A stretch of 36,927 nt of DNA, taken from the NCBI GenBank assembly GCA_900766045.1, contig CAAFTW010000039.1, positions 1 to 36,927 on the forward strand, given 5' to 3'. The notes beneath the pieces were generated by a model. The model worked only from the letters and a program-made list of their open reading frames with translations, had not been told where the DNA came from and did not search any database. Of this stretch, positions 1-7,673 are shown one piece after another. Made by a program: the position numbers and the translations under genes. Source of the stretch: Clostridia bacterium (lineage in GTDB: Bacteria; Bacillota; Clostridia; Peptostreptococcales; Anaerovoracaceae). The stretch's first letter is position 1; every line of letters begins with the position of its first letter.

Positions 1-88
1 AGTTGCGATGGAAGAAGGACTGAGATTCGCTATTCGTGAAGGCGGAAGAACAGTAGGATCCGGAGTTGTAACAGAGATCATCGAGTAA
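1..88 (+). CDS. tuf: Elongation factor Tu, C-terminal fragment (cut by window edge)
   Basis: The first complete codon is at position 2. The 28 visible residues read VAMEEGLRFAIREGG followed by RTVGSGVVTEIIE and a TAA stop, which is the invariant end of domain III of EF-Tu. EF-Tu is the GTPase that delivers aminoacyl-tRNA to the ribosome. It is normally the last gene of the str operon (rpsL-rpsG-fusA-tuf), and the terminator that follows fits this. The rest of the gene lies upstream of the window. Confidence 0.95.
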   Translation, partial: VAMEEGLRFAIREGGRTVGSGVVTEIIE

Positions 89-121
89 TTGAGGCTCTGA
101 GACGATAACACGAGACTAATG

Positions 122-166
122 AGAGCTGTGCTTTCAGCAGAGATGCTGGGAGCGCGGCTCTTTTTC
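122..166 (+). terminator. Intrinsic terminator after tuf
   Basis: An 11-bp outer helix (122-132 with 151-161, including G-U pairs) encloses an inner CAGCA/TGCTG helix closed by a GAGA tetraloop at 140-143, and is followed by a run of T. It ends the str operon, so the S10 operon is not reached by read-through here. Confidence 0.9.
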
Positions 167-484
167 TATTGCCTCTGCGGAAGGCGCCAGCGACAGAGGA
201 TTTCCATATGTACGCCCGACGCTCACATCCGGCGTTCTGGTGCTGTGAATGGTGTATTCTGATATGTGCCGGTGAGGGAAAAGGCATCCAGAATATCTTC
301 CTGACACATCTACGCAGAACTGACTCAAAAGCTTCACACAGTTTTCGGACACGGCCAGTTTTAGGATATGTTACAATGTGTAGAAACAAATTGCATGAAC
401 GTAAACGGAGTAAGCATAATGTATTTATTTACTGCTGCTCTGTAACATTGCATACGTTATTGTGCAGAAAGAGGAAAAAAAGAG
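167..484. other. Non-coding gap between the tuf terminator and ftsH
   Basis: About 320 bases without a convincing gene. An open frame starting at 169 runs into ftsH in another frame but resembles nothing I know and has no ribosome-binding site. The region holds the probable ftsH promoter near 391-420. I see no RNA gene or repeat in the remainder. Confidence 0.5.
391..420 (+). promoter_or_regulatory. Possible ftsH promoter
   Basis: TTGCAT (391-396) and CATAAT (415-420) are 18 bases apart and would start a transcript about 60 bases upstream of ftsH. A TACAAT at 372-377 is an alternative -10 but lacks a good -35. Weak evidence. Confidence 0.35.
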
Positions 485-2497
485 ATGAAAGAGGTAAAAA
501 ATCCGAGACGGCCGATGATCTTATACTATCTGATCATCCTGGTCATCATCGTTCTGTTCAACTGGCTGCTGATGCCGTCGCTTCAGCAGAGTCAGGTGAA
601 AAAGGTGAACTACAGCACCTTTATGAAGTATACAGAGCAAAAGAAGATCGCGACCGTCCAGGTCAGGGAAAATGATATTCTGTTTACGCTGAAAAGCAGC
701 GCATCGGATGGAAGTGGAAATACGGTGACGTATAAAACGGGCCGCATGCCGGACGAGAATCTGACCGAACGTCTGTATAAGTCCGGAGCACAGTTTACAT
801 CCAATCTGCAGCAGAACAGCACCACATCATCGATATTGAGCGGTATTCTGGGCTTTGTTGTGCCGCTGATCCTGTTTATCTGGATCGGAAACTGGCTGTC
901 GAAGAAGATGGTGGAAAAGGCCGGAGGTGCCAATTCCATGATGTTCGGCATGGGAAAGAGCAATGCCAAGCTCTATGTCCAGTCGACAGAAGGTATCCAC
1001 TTCAGCGATGTCGCAGGTGAAGATGAGGCAAAGGAAAATCTGGAGGAAATTGTAGAGTACCTGCATGACCCAAAGAAATACACCGCAATCGGAGCGACAA
1101 TGCCGAAAGGCGTTCTGCTGGTAGGCCCTCCGGGAACCGGTAAAACCATGCTTGCCAAGGCCGTGGCCGGTGAGGCGAATGTACCGTTCTTCTCCATCTC
1201 CGGTTCCGAGTTCGTAGAAATGTTCGTCGGCATGGGCGCGTCCAAGGTGCGTGATCTGTTCAAGCAGGCGAAAGAAAAGGCGCCGTGCATCGTCTTCATC
1301 GATGAGATCGATGCCATCGGAAAGAAGCGTGACAATCAGCTGTCCACCAATGATGAGCGTGAGCAGACCCTGAACCAGCTGCTGACCGAGATGGACGGAT
1401 TTGATAATAACAGTGGCGTCATGATTCTGGCGGCCACCAACCGTCCGGAAATTCTGGACCCGGCACTGCTGCGTCCGGGCCGTTTCGACCGCCGTGTGCC
1501 GGTTGAACTGCCAGATCTGAAGGGCCGTGAAGAAATCCTGAAAGTCCATGCCCGCAAGGTTAATATGGGCCGCGATGTCAACTTCAACACAATTGCCAGA
1601 ATGGCATCCGGCGCCTCCGGAGCAGAGCTGGCGAACATCGTCAACGAGGCTGCGCTGAGAGCCGTCCGCATGGGCAGAAAAGTCGTCCACGAGGAAGATA
1701 TGGAAGAGAGCATCGAGGTCGTTATCGCCGGATACCAGAGAAAGAACGCGATCCTCTCTGCAGAAGAAAAGAAAATCGTTGCTTACCACGAGATCGGACA
1801 CGCCATGGTCGCTGCCCTGCAGAATCACTCTGAGCCGGTGCAGAAGATTACCATCGTTCCGAGAACATCCGGTGCCCTGGGTTACACCATGCAGGTCGAT
1901 GAGGGACAAAAGAATCTCCTGTCCAAGGAGGAACTCCTGAATCGTATTGCGACACTGACCGGCGGCCGTGCGGCCGAGGAAACCGTATTCGGCTCCATCA
2001 CGACGGGTGCTTCCAACGATATCGAGCAGGCAACCAAGCTGGCCCGCGCCATGATTACCCGTTACGGAATGAGTGATGAGTTCGACATGGTTGCCATGGA
2101 GCATCAGACCAACCAGTATCTGGGAGGAGATTCCGAGCTTACCTGTTCACCGGAGACCCAGAAAGATATCGATAAAAAAGTTGTAGAGCTGGTCAGACAG
2201 CAGCATGAAAAAGCAATCAAACTGCTGAAAGACAATCGCTCCAAGCTGGATGAACTGGCCCAGTATCTGTATGAGAAAGAGACGATTACTGGTGAACAGT
2301 TCATGGAAATCCTGCACCAGCCGCCAAAATACCGTCTGGACACAAACGGTGCGCAGCGGGATGAGCAGGAATGCCAGGCTGCTCCGCAGAATAAGGATAC
2401 ACAGGAGCCAGAGGATGCAGCACAAAATCAGACTGCTCCGCAGAGTCGTGATGCACAGAGTCCGCAGGATGGAGTGCAGAATCCGGTTAATCAGTAA
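485..2497 (+). CDS. ftsH: ATP-dependent zinc metalloprotease FtsH
   Basis: Membrane-anchored AAA+ protease that extracts and degrades misfolded membrane proteins and short-lived regulators. The 670 residues contain TM1 (about 12-32), an extracytoplasmic domain (about 33-115) and TM2 (about 117-138). The AAA module has Walker A GPPGTGKT at 214-221, Walker B IVFIDE at about 269-274, and the second region of homology ATNRPEILDPALLRPGRFDR. The zinc protease motif is HEIGH at 435-439, where most family members have HEAGH, and the third metal ligand is probably D512 (SNDIEQAT). The start follows AGAGGAAAAAAAGAG. The last ~50 residues are a Gln/Ala/Pro/Asp-rich tail containing an 18-residue tandem repeat, which is not part of the conserved enzyme. 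Both ends of the gene are flanked by terminators, so it is probably transcribed alone. Confidence 0.97.
   Translation: MKEVKNPRRPMILYYLIILVIIVLFNWLLMPSLQQSQVKKVNYSTFMKYTEQKKIATVQVRENDILFTLKSSASDGSGNTVTYKTGRMPDENLTERLYKSGAQFTSNLQQNSTTSSILSGILGFVVPLILFIWIGNWLSKKMVEKAGGANSMMFGMGKSNAKLYVQSTEGIHFSDVAGEDEAKENLEEIVEYLHDPKKYTAIGATMPKGVLLVGPPGTGKTMLAKAVAGEANVPFFSISGSEFVEMFVGMGASKVRDLFKQAKEKAPCIVFIDEIDAIGKKRDNQLSTNDEREQTLNQLLTEMDGFDNNSGVMILAATNRPEILDPALLRPGRFDRRVPVELPDLKGREEILKVHARKVNMGRDVNFNTIARMASGASGAELANIVNEAALRAVRMGRKVVHEEDMEESIEVVIAGYQRKNAILSAEEKKIVAYHEIGHAMVAALQNHSEPVQKITIVPRTSGALGYTMQVDEGQKNLLSKEELLNRIATLTGGRAAEETVFGSITTGASNDIEQATKLARAMITRYGMSDEFDMVAMEHQTNQYLGGDSELTCSPETQKDIDKKVVELVRQQHEKAIKLLKDNRSKLDELAQYLYEKETITGEQFMEILHQPPKYRLDTNGAQRDEQECQAAPQNKDTQEPEDAAQNQTAPQSRDAQSPQDGVQNPVNQ
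2381..2488 (+). repeat. 54-bp imperfect tandem repeat in the 3' end of ftsH
   Basis: Units 2381-2434 and 2435-2488 encode APQNKDTQEPEDAAQNQT and APQSRDAQSPQDGVQNPV, two 18-residue copies in the variable FtsH tail. The repeat keeps the reading frame. Confidence 0.85.
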
Positions 2498-2615
2498 CCG
2501 GCTGACCAGATAAAATCTGCTGCGGCCGGATCCGATTTTCCGGATATTTGTAGACAGGCCTGATGTTTCTGATGAAAAAATGACAGAAATTAGTTAACGT
2601 ACACAGATAAAATAG

Positions 2616-2642
2616 CGGGACTGCGGCTGCAGTCCCGTTTTT
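2616..2642 (+). terminator. Intrinsic terminator after ftsH
   Basis: CGGGACTGC and GCAGTCCCG form a perfect 9-bp stem around a GGCT loop, followed by TTTTT. It lies 119 bases after the ftsH stop. Confidence 0.9.
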
Positions 2643-2647
2643 CGCAG

Positions 2648-2676
2648 TTGTCCAGTCTCTCTGTTCGCAGTATAAT
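2648..2676 (+). promoter_or_regulatory. Sigma-A-type promoter of the ecfA1-ecfA2-ecfT-trmB operon
   Basis: TTGTCC (2648-2653), a 17-base spacer and a consensus TATAAT (2671-2676), directly after the ftsH terminator and about 80 bases before ecfA1. Confidence 0.8.
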
Positions 2677-2761
2677 ATATGCAGTCTGTCTGTTCATCGA
2701 AAACAGGCGGTGAACAGATATGCAGATGGAATGTGCAGAAAGGCTCCGGAGGGGTGGCGGA

Positions 2762-3607
2762 ATGAAAGACATCATTCAGATTGAGCATCTGACTTTTGAT
2801 TATGTCAGAGAAAATGAGGAAGGCAGGGAAATGGTCCACGCGATAAAGGACATCTCGCTGAATATTGAAGAAGGTTCATTTACTGCGATTATCGGCAGGA
2901 ACGGTTCCGGAAAATCCACTCTGGCAAAAAACCTGAACGGTCTCCTGCTTCCGACAAGCGGAAAGATTCTGGTCAACGGATGGGACACGGCGGATGAATC
3001 CCATATCTGGGACGTCCGTCAGACAGCCGGCATGGTCTTTCAGAACCCGGATAATCAGCTTGTTGCATCGATCGTTGAAGACGATGTGGCATTTGGTCCG
3101 GAGAATCTGGGCGTTCCTCCGAAAGAAATCAGAAGACGGGTGGATGAGGTGCTGAAGTCGGTGGATATGTATTCCTTCAGAAAAAAGGCACCGCATCTTT
3201 TATCCGGCGGTCAGAAACAGAGAGTGGCCATCGCCGGCGTGCTGGCCATGCAGCCGAGCTGCATTATTTTCGATGAGCCGACAGCCATGCTCGATCCGCA
3301 GGGCCGCGAAGAAGTCATGGCAATCATCCGCCGTCTGCATGAGGAGGGGAAAACCGTCATCCTCATCACACATTTCATGGATGAAGCCGCCCAGGCTGAC
3401 CGGATCGTCATCATGGACGACGGAAAGATCCTGGCGGATGGAAAGCCGGGAGAGGTGTTCTCCGATGAAGAAACACTGCGCCGCATCCGTCTGGATGTGC
3501 CTCTTGCCGTCGATATGGCGCAGAAACTCAGAGAACGCGGAATTGAAGTTCCGCATGACATCATTACCCAAGAGAAACTGGTAGAATTCATATGTCAATA
3601 CAAGTAA
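2762..3607 (+). CDS. ecfA1: Energy-coupling factor transporter ATPase EcfA1
   Basis: One of the two ABC ATPases that power group II ECF vitamin/cofactor importers, forming a module with EcfA2 and EcfT that exchangeable S components share. The 281 residues show Walker A GRNGSGKST at 45-53, the Q-loop region MVFQNPDNQLV, signature LSGGQKQRVAIAG, Walker B IIFDEP and a switch histidine in ILITHFMDEA. I chose ATG 2762 because GGAGGGG lies seven bases upstream. An in-frame ATG at 2720 lacks such a site and would add residues the family does not have. The gene overlaps ecfA2 by 16 bases, so translation is probably coupled. No S-component gene is in the window. Confidence 0.95.
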   Translation: MKDIIQIEHLTFDYVRENEEGREMVHAIKDISLNIEEGSFTAIIGRNGSGKSTLAKNLNGLLLPTSGKILVNGWDTADESHIWDVRQTAGMVFQNPDNQLVASIVEDDVAFGPENLGVPPKEIRRRVDEVLKSVDMYSFRKKAPHLLSGGQKQRVAIAGVLAMQPSCIIFDEPTAMLDPQGREEVMAIIRRLHEEGKTVILITHFMDEAAQADRIVIMDDGKILADGKPGEVFSDEETLRRIRLDVPLAVDMAQKLRERGIEVPHDIITQEKLVEFICQYK

Positions 3608-4458
3608 GAAATCTTTCATATATTTATAACGCCGGAATGCCGGATGAGCAGAAGGCGCTGGATAACGTCAGCTTTGAAGTTTATGACGGGCAGATTGCCG
3701 CAGTGATCGGTCATACCGGATCCGGGAAGTCCACACTGGTGCAGCATCTGAACGGACTGTTAAAGCCGACAGAAGGTACGATTATCGTCGGCGGCACAGA
3801 TATTACAGAATCTGGTATTGCCATGCGGGAAATCCGTCAGAGAGTCGGGCTGGTATTCCAGTATCCGGAGTACCAGCTGTTTGAAGAGACGGTTTCCGCG
3901 GATGTCGCCTTCGGTCCGAAGAATCTGGGACTGAGTGCGTCTGAGATTAAAGAGAGGGTCAGAGAGGCCCTGGAACTGGTGGGACTGGATGTCGATAAAA
4001 TCGGAGAACGTTCCCCGTTCGAGCTTTCCGGAGGACAGAAGCGGAGAGTCGCGATTGCCGGGATTATCGCCATGCGGCCGCAGGTGCTCATTCTGGATGA
4101 GCCGACCGCGGGACTGGATCCGGGAGCACACAGAGAGATCATCCGGATGATCCAGAAAATCCATCAGAGAGAAGAGAATATCGTCATTTTTGTTTCACAT
4201 AACATGGATGATGTCGCCGCGCTGAGTGATAAGGTGCTGGTTATGGACAGAGGGCAGCTGATGATGTCCGGAACGCCTGCTGAAATTTTCAGGCAGAGAG
4301 ACCGCCTCGGGGATGCCGGACTGGACATTCCGTCTGCGGCCAGACTGATGCTGCAGCTGAGAAAAGCCGGCTGTGATGTGCCGGTGGATGCCCTGACCAG
4401 GGATGACGCGGCCGATGAACTCGCAGAGTATTTACAGGGAAAGAGTAGAAAATGCTGA
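3592..4458 (+). CDS. ecfA2: Energy-coupling factor transporter ATPase EcfA2
   Basis: Second ATPase of the ECF module (288 residues). Walker A is GHTGSGKST at 40-48; the Q-loop is VFQYPEYQLF, the signature LSGGQKRRVAIAG and Walker B VLILDEPTAGLD, with the switch histidine in FVSHNMDDVA. The start codon lies within the last codons of ecfA1 and the stop overlaps the start of ecfT (ATGCTGA), a tightly coupled arrangement typical of ecfA1-ecfA2-ecfT. In many Firmicutes this trio follows rplQ, whereas here it precedes the S10 cluster. Confidence 0.95.
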   Translation: MSIQVRNLSYIYNAGMPDEQKALDNVSFEVYDGQIAAVIGHTGSGKSTLVQHLNGLLKPTEGTIIVGGTDITESGIAMREIRQRVGLVFQYPEYQLFEETVSADVAFGPKNLGLSASEIKERVREALELVGLDVDKIGERSPFELSGGQKRRVAIAGIIAMRPQVLILDEPTAGLDPGAHREIIRMIQKIHQREENIVIFVSHNMDDVAALSDKVLVMDRGQLMMSGTPAEIFRQRDRLGDAGLDIPSAARLMLQLRKAGCDVPVDALTRDDAADELAEYLQGKSRKC

Positions 4459-5264
4459 GAGATATTACGTTAGGACAGTATTATCCGGTCCAGTCGCCGA
4501 TTCACCGCCTGGATCCGAGAGTAAAGATAACCGCGACGCTGCTCTTTATCGTCGAGCTGTTTATCGTCAACAATTTTATCGGATTTGCCATCTGTGCGGG
4601 AGTGCTGGCGGCCTGTGTCATCGTTTCCAGGGTTCCGCTCAGCTTCATTATGCGCGGACTGAAGCCGATCATTCTGATTCTCCTGTTCACCTTCCTGCTG
4701 AACATCTTTATGGTGGATGGCAGGGTGATCTGGACGATCGGGCCCTTGAAGGTCACCATGGAAGGCGTGATTACTGCGGTGTTCATGGCGATCCGCCTGA
4801 TCCTTCTGATTATCGGGTCCTCTCTCCTTACGCTGACGACGACGCCAATCCGGCTGACCGACGGAATCGAGCGTCTGCTGAGCCCCTTTGAGCGCTTCGG
4901 ACTGCCGGCGCACGACATCGCGATGATGATGTCCATTGCGCTGAGATTTATCCCGACCCTGCTGGATGAGACCGATAAGATCATGAAAGCCCAGCAGGCC
5001 AGAGGCGCAGATTTTGAGTCTGGTAACATTGTGCGCAGAGCCAAGTCTCTGGTTCCGATCCTGATCCCGCTTTTCGTCAGCGCCTTCCGTATCGCCCAGG
5101 ATCTGGCCATGGCCATGGAATCCCGCTGCTACAGAGGCGGCAAAGGGAGAACGCGCCTGCACGAGATGCACTTTCACAAGGCGGATATGATCAGCATGAT
5201 CCTGCTGTTTGTCTTCCTGGCAGTTGTTATCGTTGAACGGATTCTGGTACCGACAGATATTTAA
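4452..5264 (+). CDS. ecfT: Energy-coupling factor transmembrane protein EcfT
   Basis: Integral membrane scaffold (270 residues) that links the EcfA1/EcfA2 ATPases to substrate-binding S components. About five to six hydrophobic segments are visible, for example near residues 25-60, 65-87, 105-125 and 245-262. The cytoplasmic coupling helices carry the two family tripeptides: ARG at 183-185 (QQARGADF) and a variant SRC at 224-226 (MESRCYRGG), where ARG or ARC is more usual. The ATG overlaps the end of ecfA2, and trmB follows after eight bases. Confidence 0.94.
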   Translation: MLRDITLGQYYPVQSPIHRLDPRVKITATLLFIVELFIVNNFIGFAICAGVLAACVIVSRVPLSFIMRGLKPIILILLFTFLLNIFMVDGRVIWTIGPLKVTMEGVITAVFMAIRLILLIIGSSLLTLTTTPIRLTDGIERLLSPFERFGLPAHDIAMMMSIALRFIPTLLDETDKIMKAQQARGADFESGNIVRRAKSLVPILIPLFVSAFRIAQDLAMAMESRCYRGGKGRTRLHEMHFHKADMISMILLFVFLAVVIVERILVPTDI

Positions 5265-5272
5265 GAGGAAAC

Positions 5273-5998
5273 ATGAGACAGAGACATATAAAGAACCTGG
5301 ATGAAAAACTGAAAGACTATGAAAACCAGCTGATTTCCAATCCGCTGGAACAGAAAGGCTGCTGGAGAGAGGCGTTCCGGGAGCCTCTCTTTCATGAGGA
5401 CAGAAAGGCGCTGGGTGAAGAAGAACTGAAATCCCGTCCGCTTTACGCAGAAGTCGGATGCGGGAAAGGACAGTTTATCACTACTCTGTCCGCGCTTCAC
5501 CCGGAGAATCTCTACCTGGCCATTGAGGGTCAGGGAAGCGTCGGCTTCTATGCGCTGCGGAAAGCAAGGGCAGCGGAATGCGAGAATATCCGCTTTATCC
5601 TGCAGTACGTTCACGATGCCCGTGATTTCTTTGAGAAAGGTGAGATCGACGGCCTGTATTTGAATTTCAGCGATCCCTGGCCGAAGCCGCGCCATGAGAA
5701 GCGTCGTCTGACCAGCCCGCGGATGCTGGGAGAATTCGCCAGCGTGGTGAAACCGGGCGGATTTATAGAATTTAAAACGGATAATGATGATTTATTCGCA
5801 TATTCAGAAGAACAATTCAAGGCGAACCCCTTGATGAGCGTGGACTTTTTGTCCCACGACCTGCATAAGGACCTGCCGGAAGACCAGATCGTGACGACAG
5901 AGTATGAAGACAAATTCAGCGCGCGGGGGAAAAACATACATTTCATCCGCGTGAGAATCCTGGGCCCACTTGAAAGTAAAGGCGGCTCCGCGTTATAA
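5273..5998 (+). CDS. trmB: tRNA (guanine-N7-)-methyltransferase TrmB
   Basis: Forms m7G46 in the variable loop of many tRNAs using S-adenosylmethionine. The 241-residue Rossmann-fold methyltransferase has the SAM motif VGCGKGQF at about 61-68, the family signature NFSDPWPKPRHEKRRL, and a late acidic segment (TEYEDKFSARGKNIHF) typical of TrmB. The start follows an AGAGGAAAC site eight bases after the ecfT stop, so it is very probably the last gene of the ECF operon. The functional link to vitamin uptake is not obvious. The next gene's promoter overlaps its 3' end. Confidence 0.95.
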   Translation: MRQRHIKNLDEKLKDYENQLISNPLEQKGCWREAFREPLFHEDRKALGEEELKSRPLYAEVGCGKGQFITTLSALHPENLYLAIEGQGSVGFYALRKARAAECENIRFILQYVHDARDFFEKGEIDGLYLNFSDPWPKPRHEKRRLTSPRMLGEFASVVKPGGFIEFKTDNDDLFAYSEEQFKANPLMSVDFLSHDLHKDLPEDQIVTTEYEDKFSARGKNIHFIRVRILGPLESKGGSAL

Positions 5999-5999
5999 T
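5970..5999 (+). promoter_or_regulatory. Promoter of the aminotransferase gene, overlapping the trmB stop
   Basis: TTGAAA (5970-5975), an 18-base spacer and consensus TATAAT (5994-5999). The -10 contains the trmB stop codon. It gives the aminotransferase its own transcript with a leader of about 60 bases. Confidence 0.7.
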
Positions 6000-6067
6000 C
6001 GGAACAAGCAGGGTCTGTACGGGCCCGAGACAATCACTACTACAGACATCACAGAAGGAGGCATTTC

Positions 6068-7309
6068 ATGTCAGAGTATATCTTGGCACAGGAGAATGGC
6101 AGAACCATTCCAACAGAAGATACGATTTTCGCTGTCAGCGGAAGAGCAAACGCAATGATTGCGAAAGAAGGAAAGGATAAGGTCTGCAACGCAACCGTCG
6201 GCATGTTGCTGGACGATCAGGGCGAGCTGCTCGTACTGTCTTCCGTAGACAAGGTATTCCATGAACTGACTCCTGAGGAATATGCACCGTACGCACCGAT
6301 CGGCGGCACACCGGGATTCCGCAAGGCCGTTATCCAGGCAGCACTGAAGAATTACCAGCCGAAAGGTTACGTCAGAGCTGTTGCAAGCCCTGGAGGGACC
6401 GGTTCCATCCGTCTGGCGGTTGGAAACTACACACAGCGCGGAGACAAGATCCTGGTTGCGGACTGGCACTGGGGTCCTTACGGAAAGATCGCTGACGAGC
6501 TCGGAAGAGGAACCACTACATTCCGCCTGTTCAACAAGGCTGGCGAGTTCAATACAGAGGACTTCAAGGCAGCTGTTGAGGATCTGCTGAAGAAGCAGGA
6601 TTCTCTGCTGATGATCCTGAACACACCGGCACAGAATCCGACTGGATACTGCATGACCGATGAGGAGTGGAAGCAGGTTGTCGACATTCTGTCCGCTCAG
6701 CCGAAGGAGAAGAAGATCGCCCTGCTCGTCGACACCGCATACATTGACTTTGCCGGTGACGAGGATAAGGCCCGTTCCTTCCTGCCTTTCCTGGAGGAAC
6801 TCCCGGAGAACGTAAAACCGATGCTGGCCTTCAGCCTTTCCAAGACATTTACTCTGTACGGAATGCGCTGCGGAGCCCTGATCGGATTCAGCAAGACAGA
6901 GGAAGAAGCAGATGAGTTCGTCCGCGTCTGCGAGTTCTCCGCAAGAGCAAGCTGGTCCAACAGCCCGAGAGTCGGCCAGAGCATCATCGAGAGAATCTTT
7001 TCTGACAAAGATCTCCTGGACAAGGTAACCGCCGAGCGTGCGGAAATCCGCGACATGCTGCTGGCAAGAGGCCGCGCGTTTGAAGAGGCCGCAAAGGAAG
7101 CAGATCTTCCGATCATGCCATTTGACGGCGGATTCTTTGCCGTCATCCCTTGCGATGATCCGAAGTCTCTGGGAAGAAGAATGGAGAAGGAAGGCATCTT
7201 TATCATTCCGTTCGGAGACGGACTGCGTGTTTCCCTGGCTGCAATTCCAATCGACCAGTGCCGCATGATTCCGGCAAAGGTAAAGGCTGTCATGGACGCA
7301 GAGTGTTAA
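6068..7309 (+). CDS. PLP-dependent class I/II aminotransferase (aspartate/aromatic type)
   Basis: Fold-type I aminotransferase of 413 residues. The lysine that would bind pyridoxal phosphate is K259 in FSLSKTFTLYGMRCG, matching the S-x-S-K-x(4)-Y-x-x-R-x-G pattern of the aspartate/aromatic aminotransferase branch. Other family marks are NTPAQNPTG (cofactor Asn), VDTAYIDFAG (Asp/Tyr that contact the pyridine ring) and a late Arg in GLRVSLAAIP that usually holds the substrate carboxylate. AGAAGGAGG lies just upstream of the ATG. It has its own promoter and no obvious operon partner. Substrate is not determinable; aspartate, tyrosine or phenylalanine with 2-oxoglutarate is the family expectation. 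Confidence 0.88.
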   Translation: MSEYILAQENGRTIPTEDTIFAVSGRANAMIAKEGKDKVCNATVGMLLDDQGELLVLSSVDKVFHELTPEEYAPYAPIGGTPGFRKAVIQAALKNYQPKGYVRAVASPGGTGSIRLAVGNYTQRGDKILVADWHWGPYGKIADELGRGTTTFRLFNKAGEFNTEDFKAAVEDLLKKQDSLLMILNTPAQNPTGYCMTDEEWKQVVDILSAQPKEKKIALLVDTAYIDFAGDEDKARSFLPFLEELPENVKPMLAFSLSKTFTLYGMRCGALIGFSKTEEEADEFVRVCEFSARASWSNSPRVGQSIIERIFSDKDLLDKVTAERAEIRDMLLARGRAFEEAAKEADLPIMPFDGGFFAVIPCDDPKSLGRRMEKEGIFIIPFGDGLRVSLAAIPIDQCRMIPAKVKAVMDAEC

Positions 7310-7331
7310 TTAAGACGAACGTATAATTTTC

Positions 7332-7360
7332 TTGATGCAGTCATGAATTGATAGTATAAT
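7332..7360 (+). promoter_or_regulatory. Promoter of the tRNA-Gly gene
   Basis: TTGATG (7332-7337), a 17-base spacer and consensus TATAAT (7355-7360). Transcription would begin near 7367, about 40 bases before the mature tRNA. Confidence 0.8.
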
Positions 7361-7365
7361 GAATA

Positions 7366-7401
7366 CTGTTGACGGAAGGGCAGAAGCTTCTCCGTCAGCA
7401 G
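7366..7401 (+). promoter_or_regulatory. Hairpin at the 5' end of the tRNA-Gly precursor
   Basis: CTGTTGACGGA (7366-7376) pairs along all 11 bases, with one G-U, with TCCGTCAGCAG (7391-7401). It starts at the predicted transcription start and ends five bases before the tRNA. A shorter AGAAGC/GCTTCT pairing could compete. It probably caps or guides processing of the precursor. Confidence 0.55.
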
Positions 7402-7406
7402 CTTCT

Positions 7407-7480
7407 GCGGGTGTAGTTTAATGGCAAAATACGAGCTTCCCAAGCTCGGGTCGGGAGTTCGATTCTCCTCACCCGCTCCA
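7407..7480 (+). tRNA. tRNA-Gly, anticodon CCC
   Basis: Cloverleaf of 74 nt with encoded CCA. The acceptor stem is GCGGGTG/CACCCGC with discriminator T, the anticodon stem CGAGC/GCTCG encloses loop TTCCCAA (anticodon CCC, reading GGG), and the T-arm GGGAG-TTCGATT-CTCCT carries the standard T-loop. It stands alone between its own promoter and a strong terminator rather than in a tRNA cluster. Confidence 0.95.
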
Positions 7481-7544
7481 TTATTCAGATGCCCCGGAAA
7501 CAGGGCAGGACGGGACGGACAGCGTCTCCTATTTGCATGGCTGT

Positions 7545-7589
7545 AAAATACTCCTCTTCAGATTATCATGGTCTGAAGAGGAGTATTTT
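7545..7589 (+). terminator. Intrinsic terminator after tRNA-Gly
   Basis: A perfect 18-bp stem (7545-7562 with 7572-7589) around a 9-base loop, ending in TTTT. It lies 64 bases beyond the tRNA. Because the stem begins with AAAA it could also work on the opposite strand. Confidence 0.88.
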
Positions 7590-7673
7590 CGTTAGAAGGA
7601 CTAGTCTCTTCACTGCATTCAAAGGTATAATGGATGATGCCTGTGAAATCTGGTATAAGGAGGAAACATTAAT

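Noticed and set aside
169..675. 168-codon frame upstream of and overlapping ftsH
   Set aside because: It runs through the promoter region and then out of frame into ftsH, with no recognisable similarity or ribosome-binding site.
827..2104. 425-codon open frame on the minus strand inside ftsH
   Set aside because: It is entirely antisense to the conserved AAA and protease domains of FtsH, resembles no family and has no ribosome-binding site; a codon-bias shadow.
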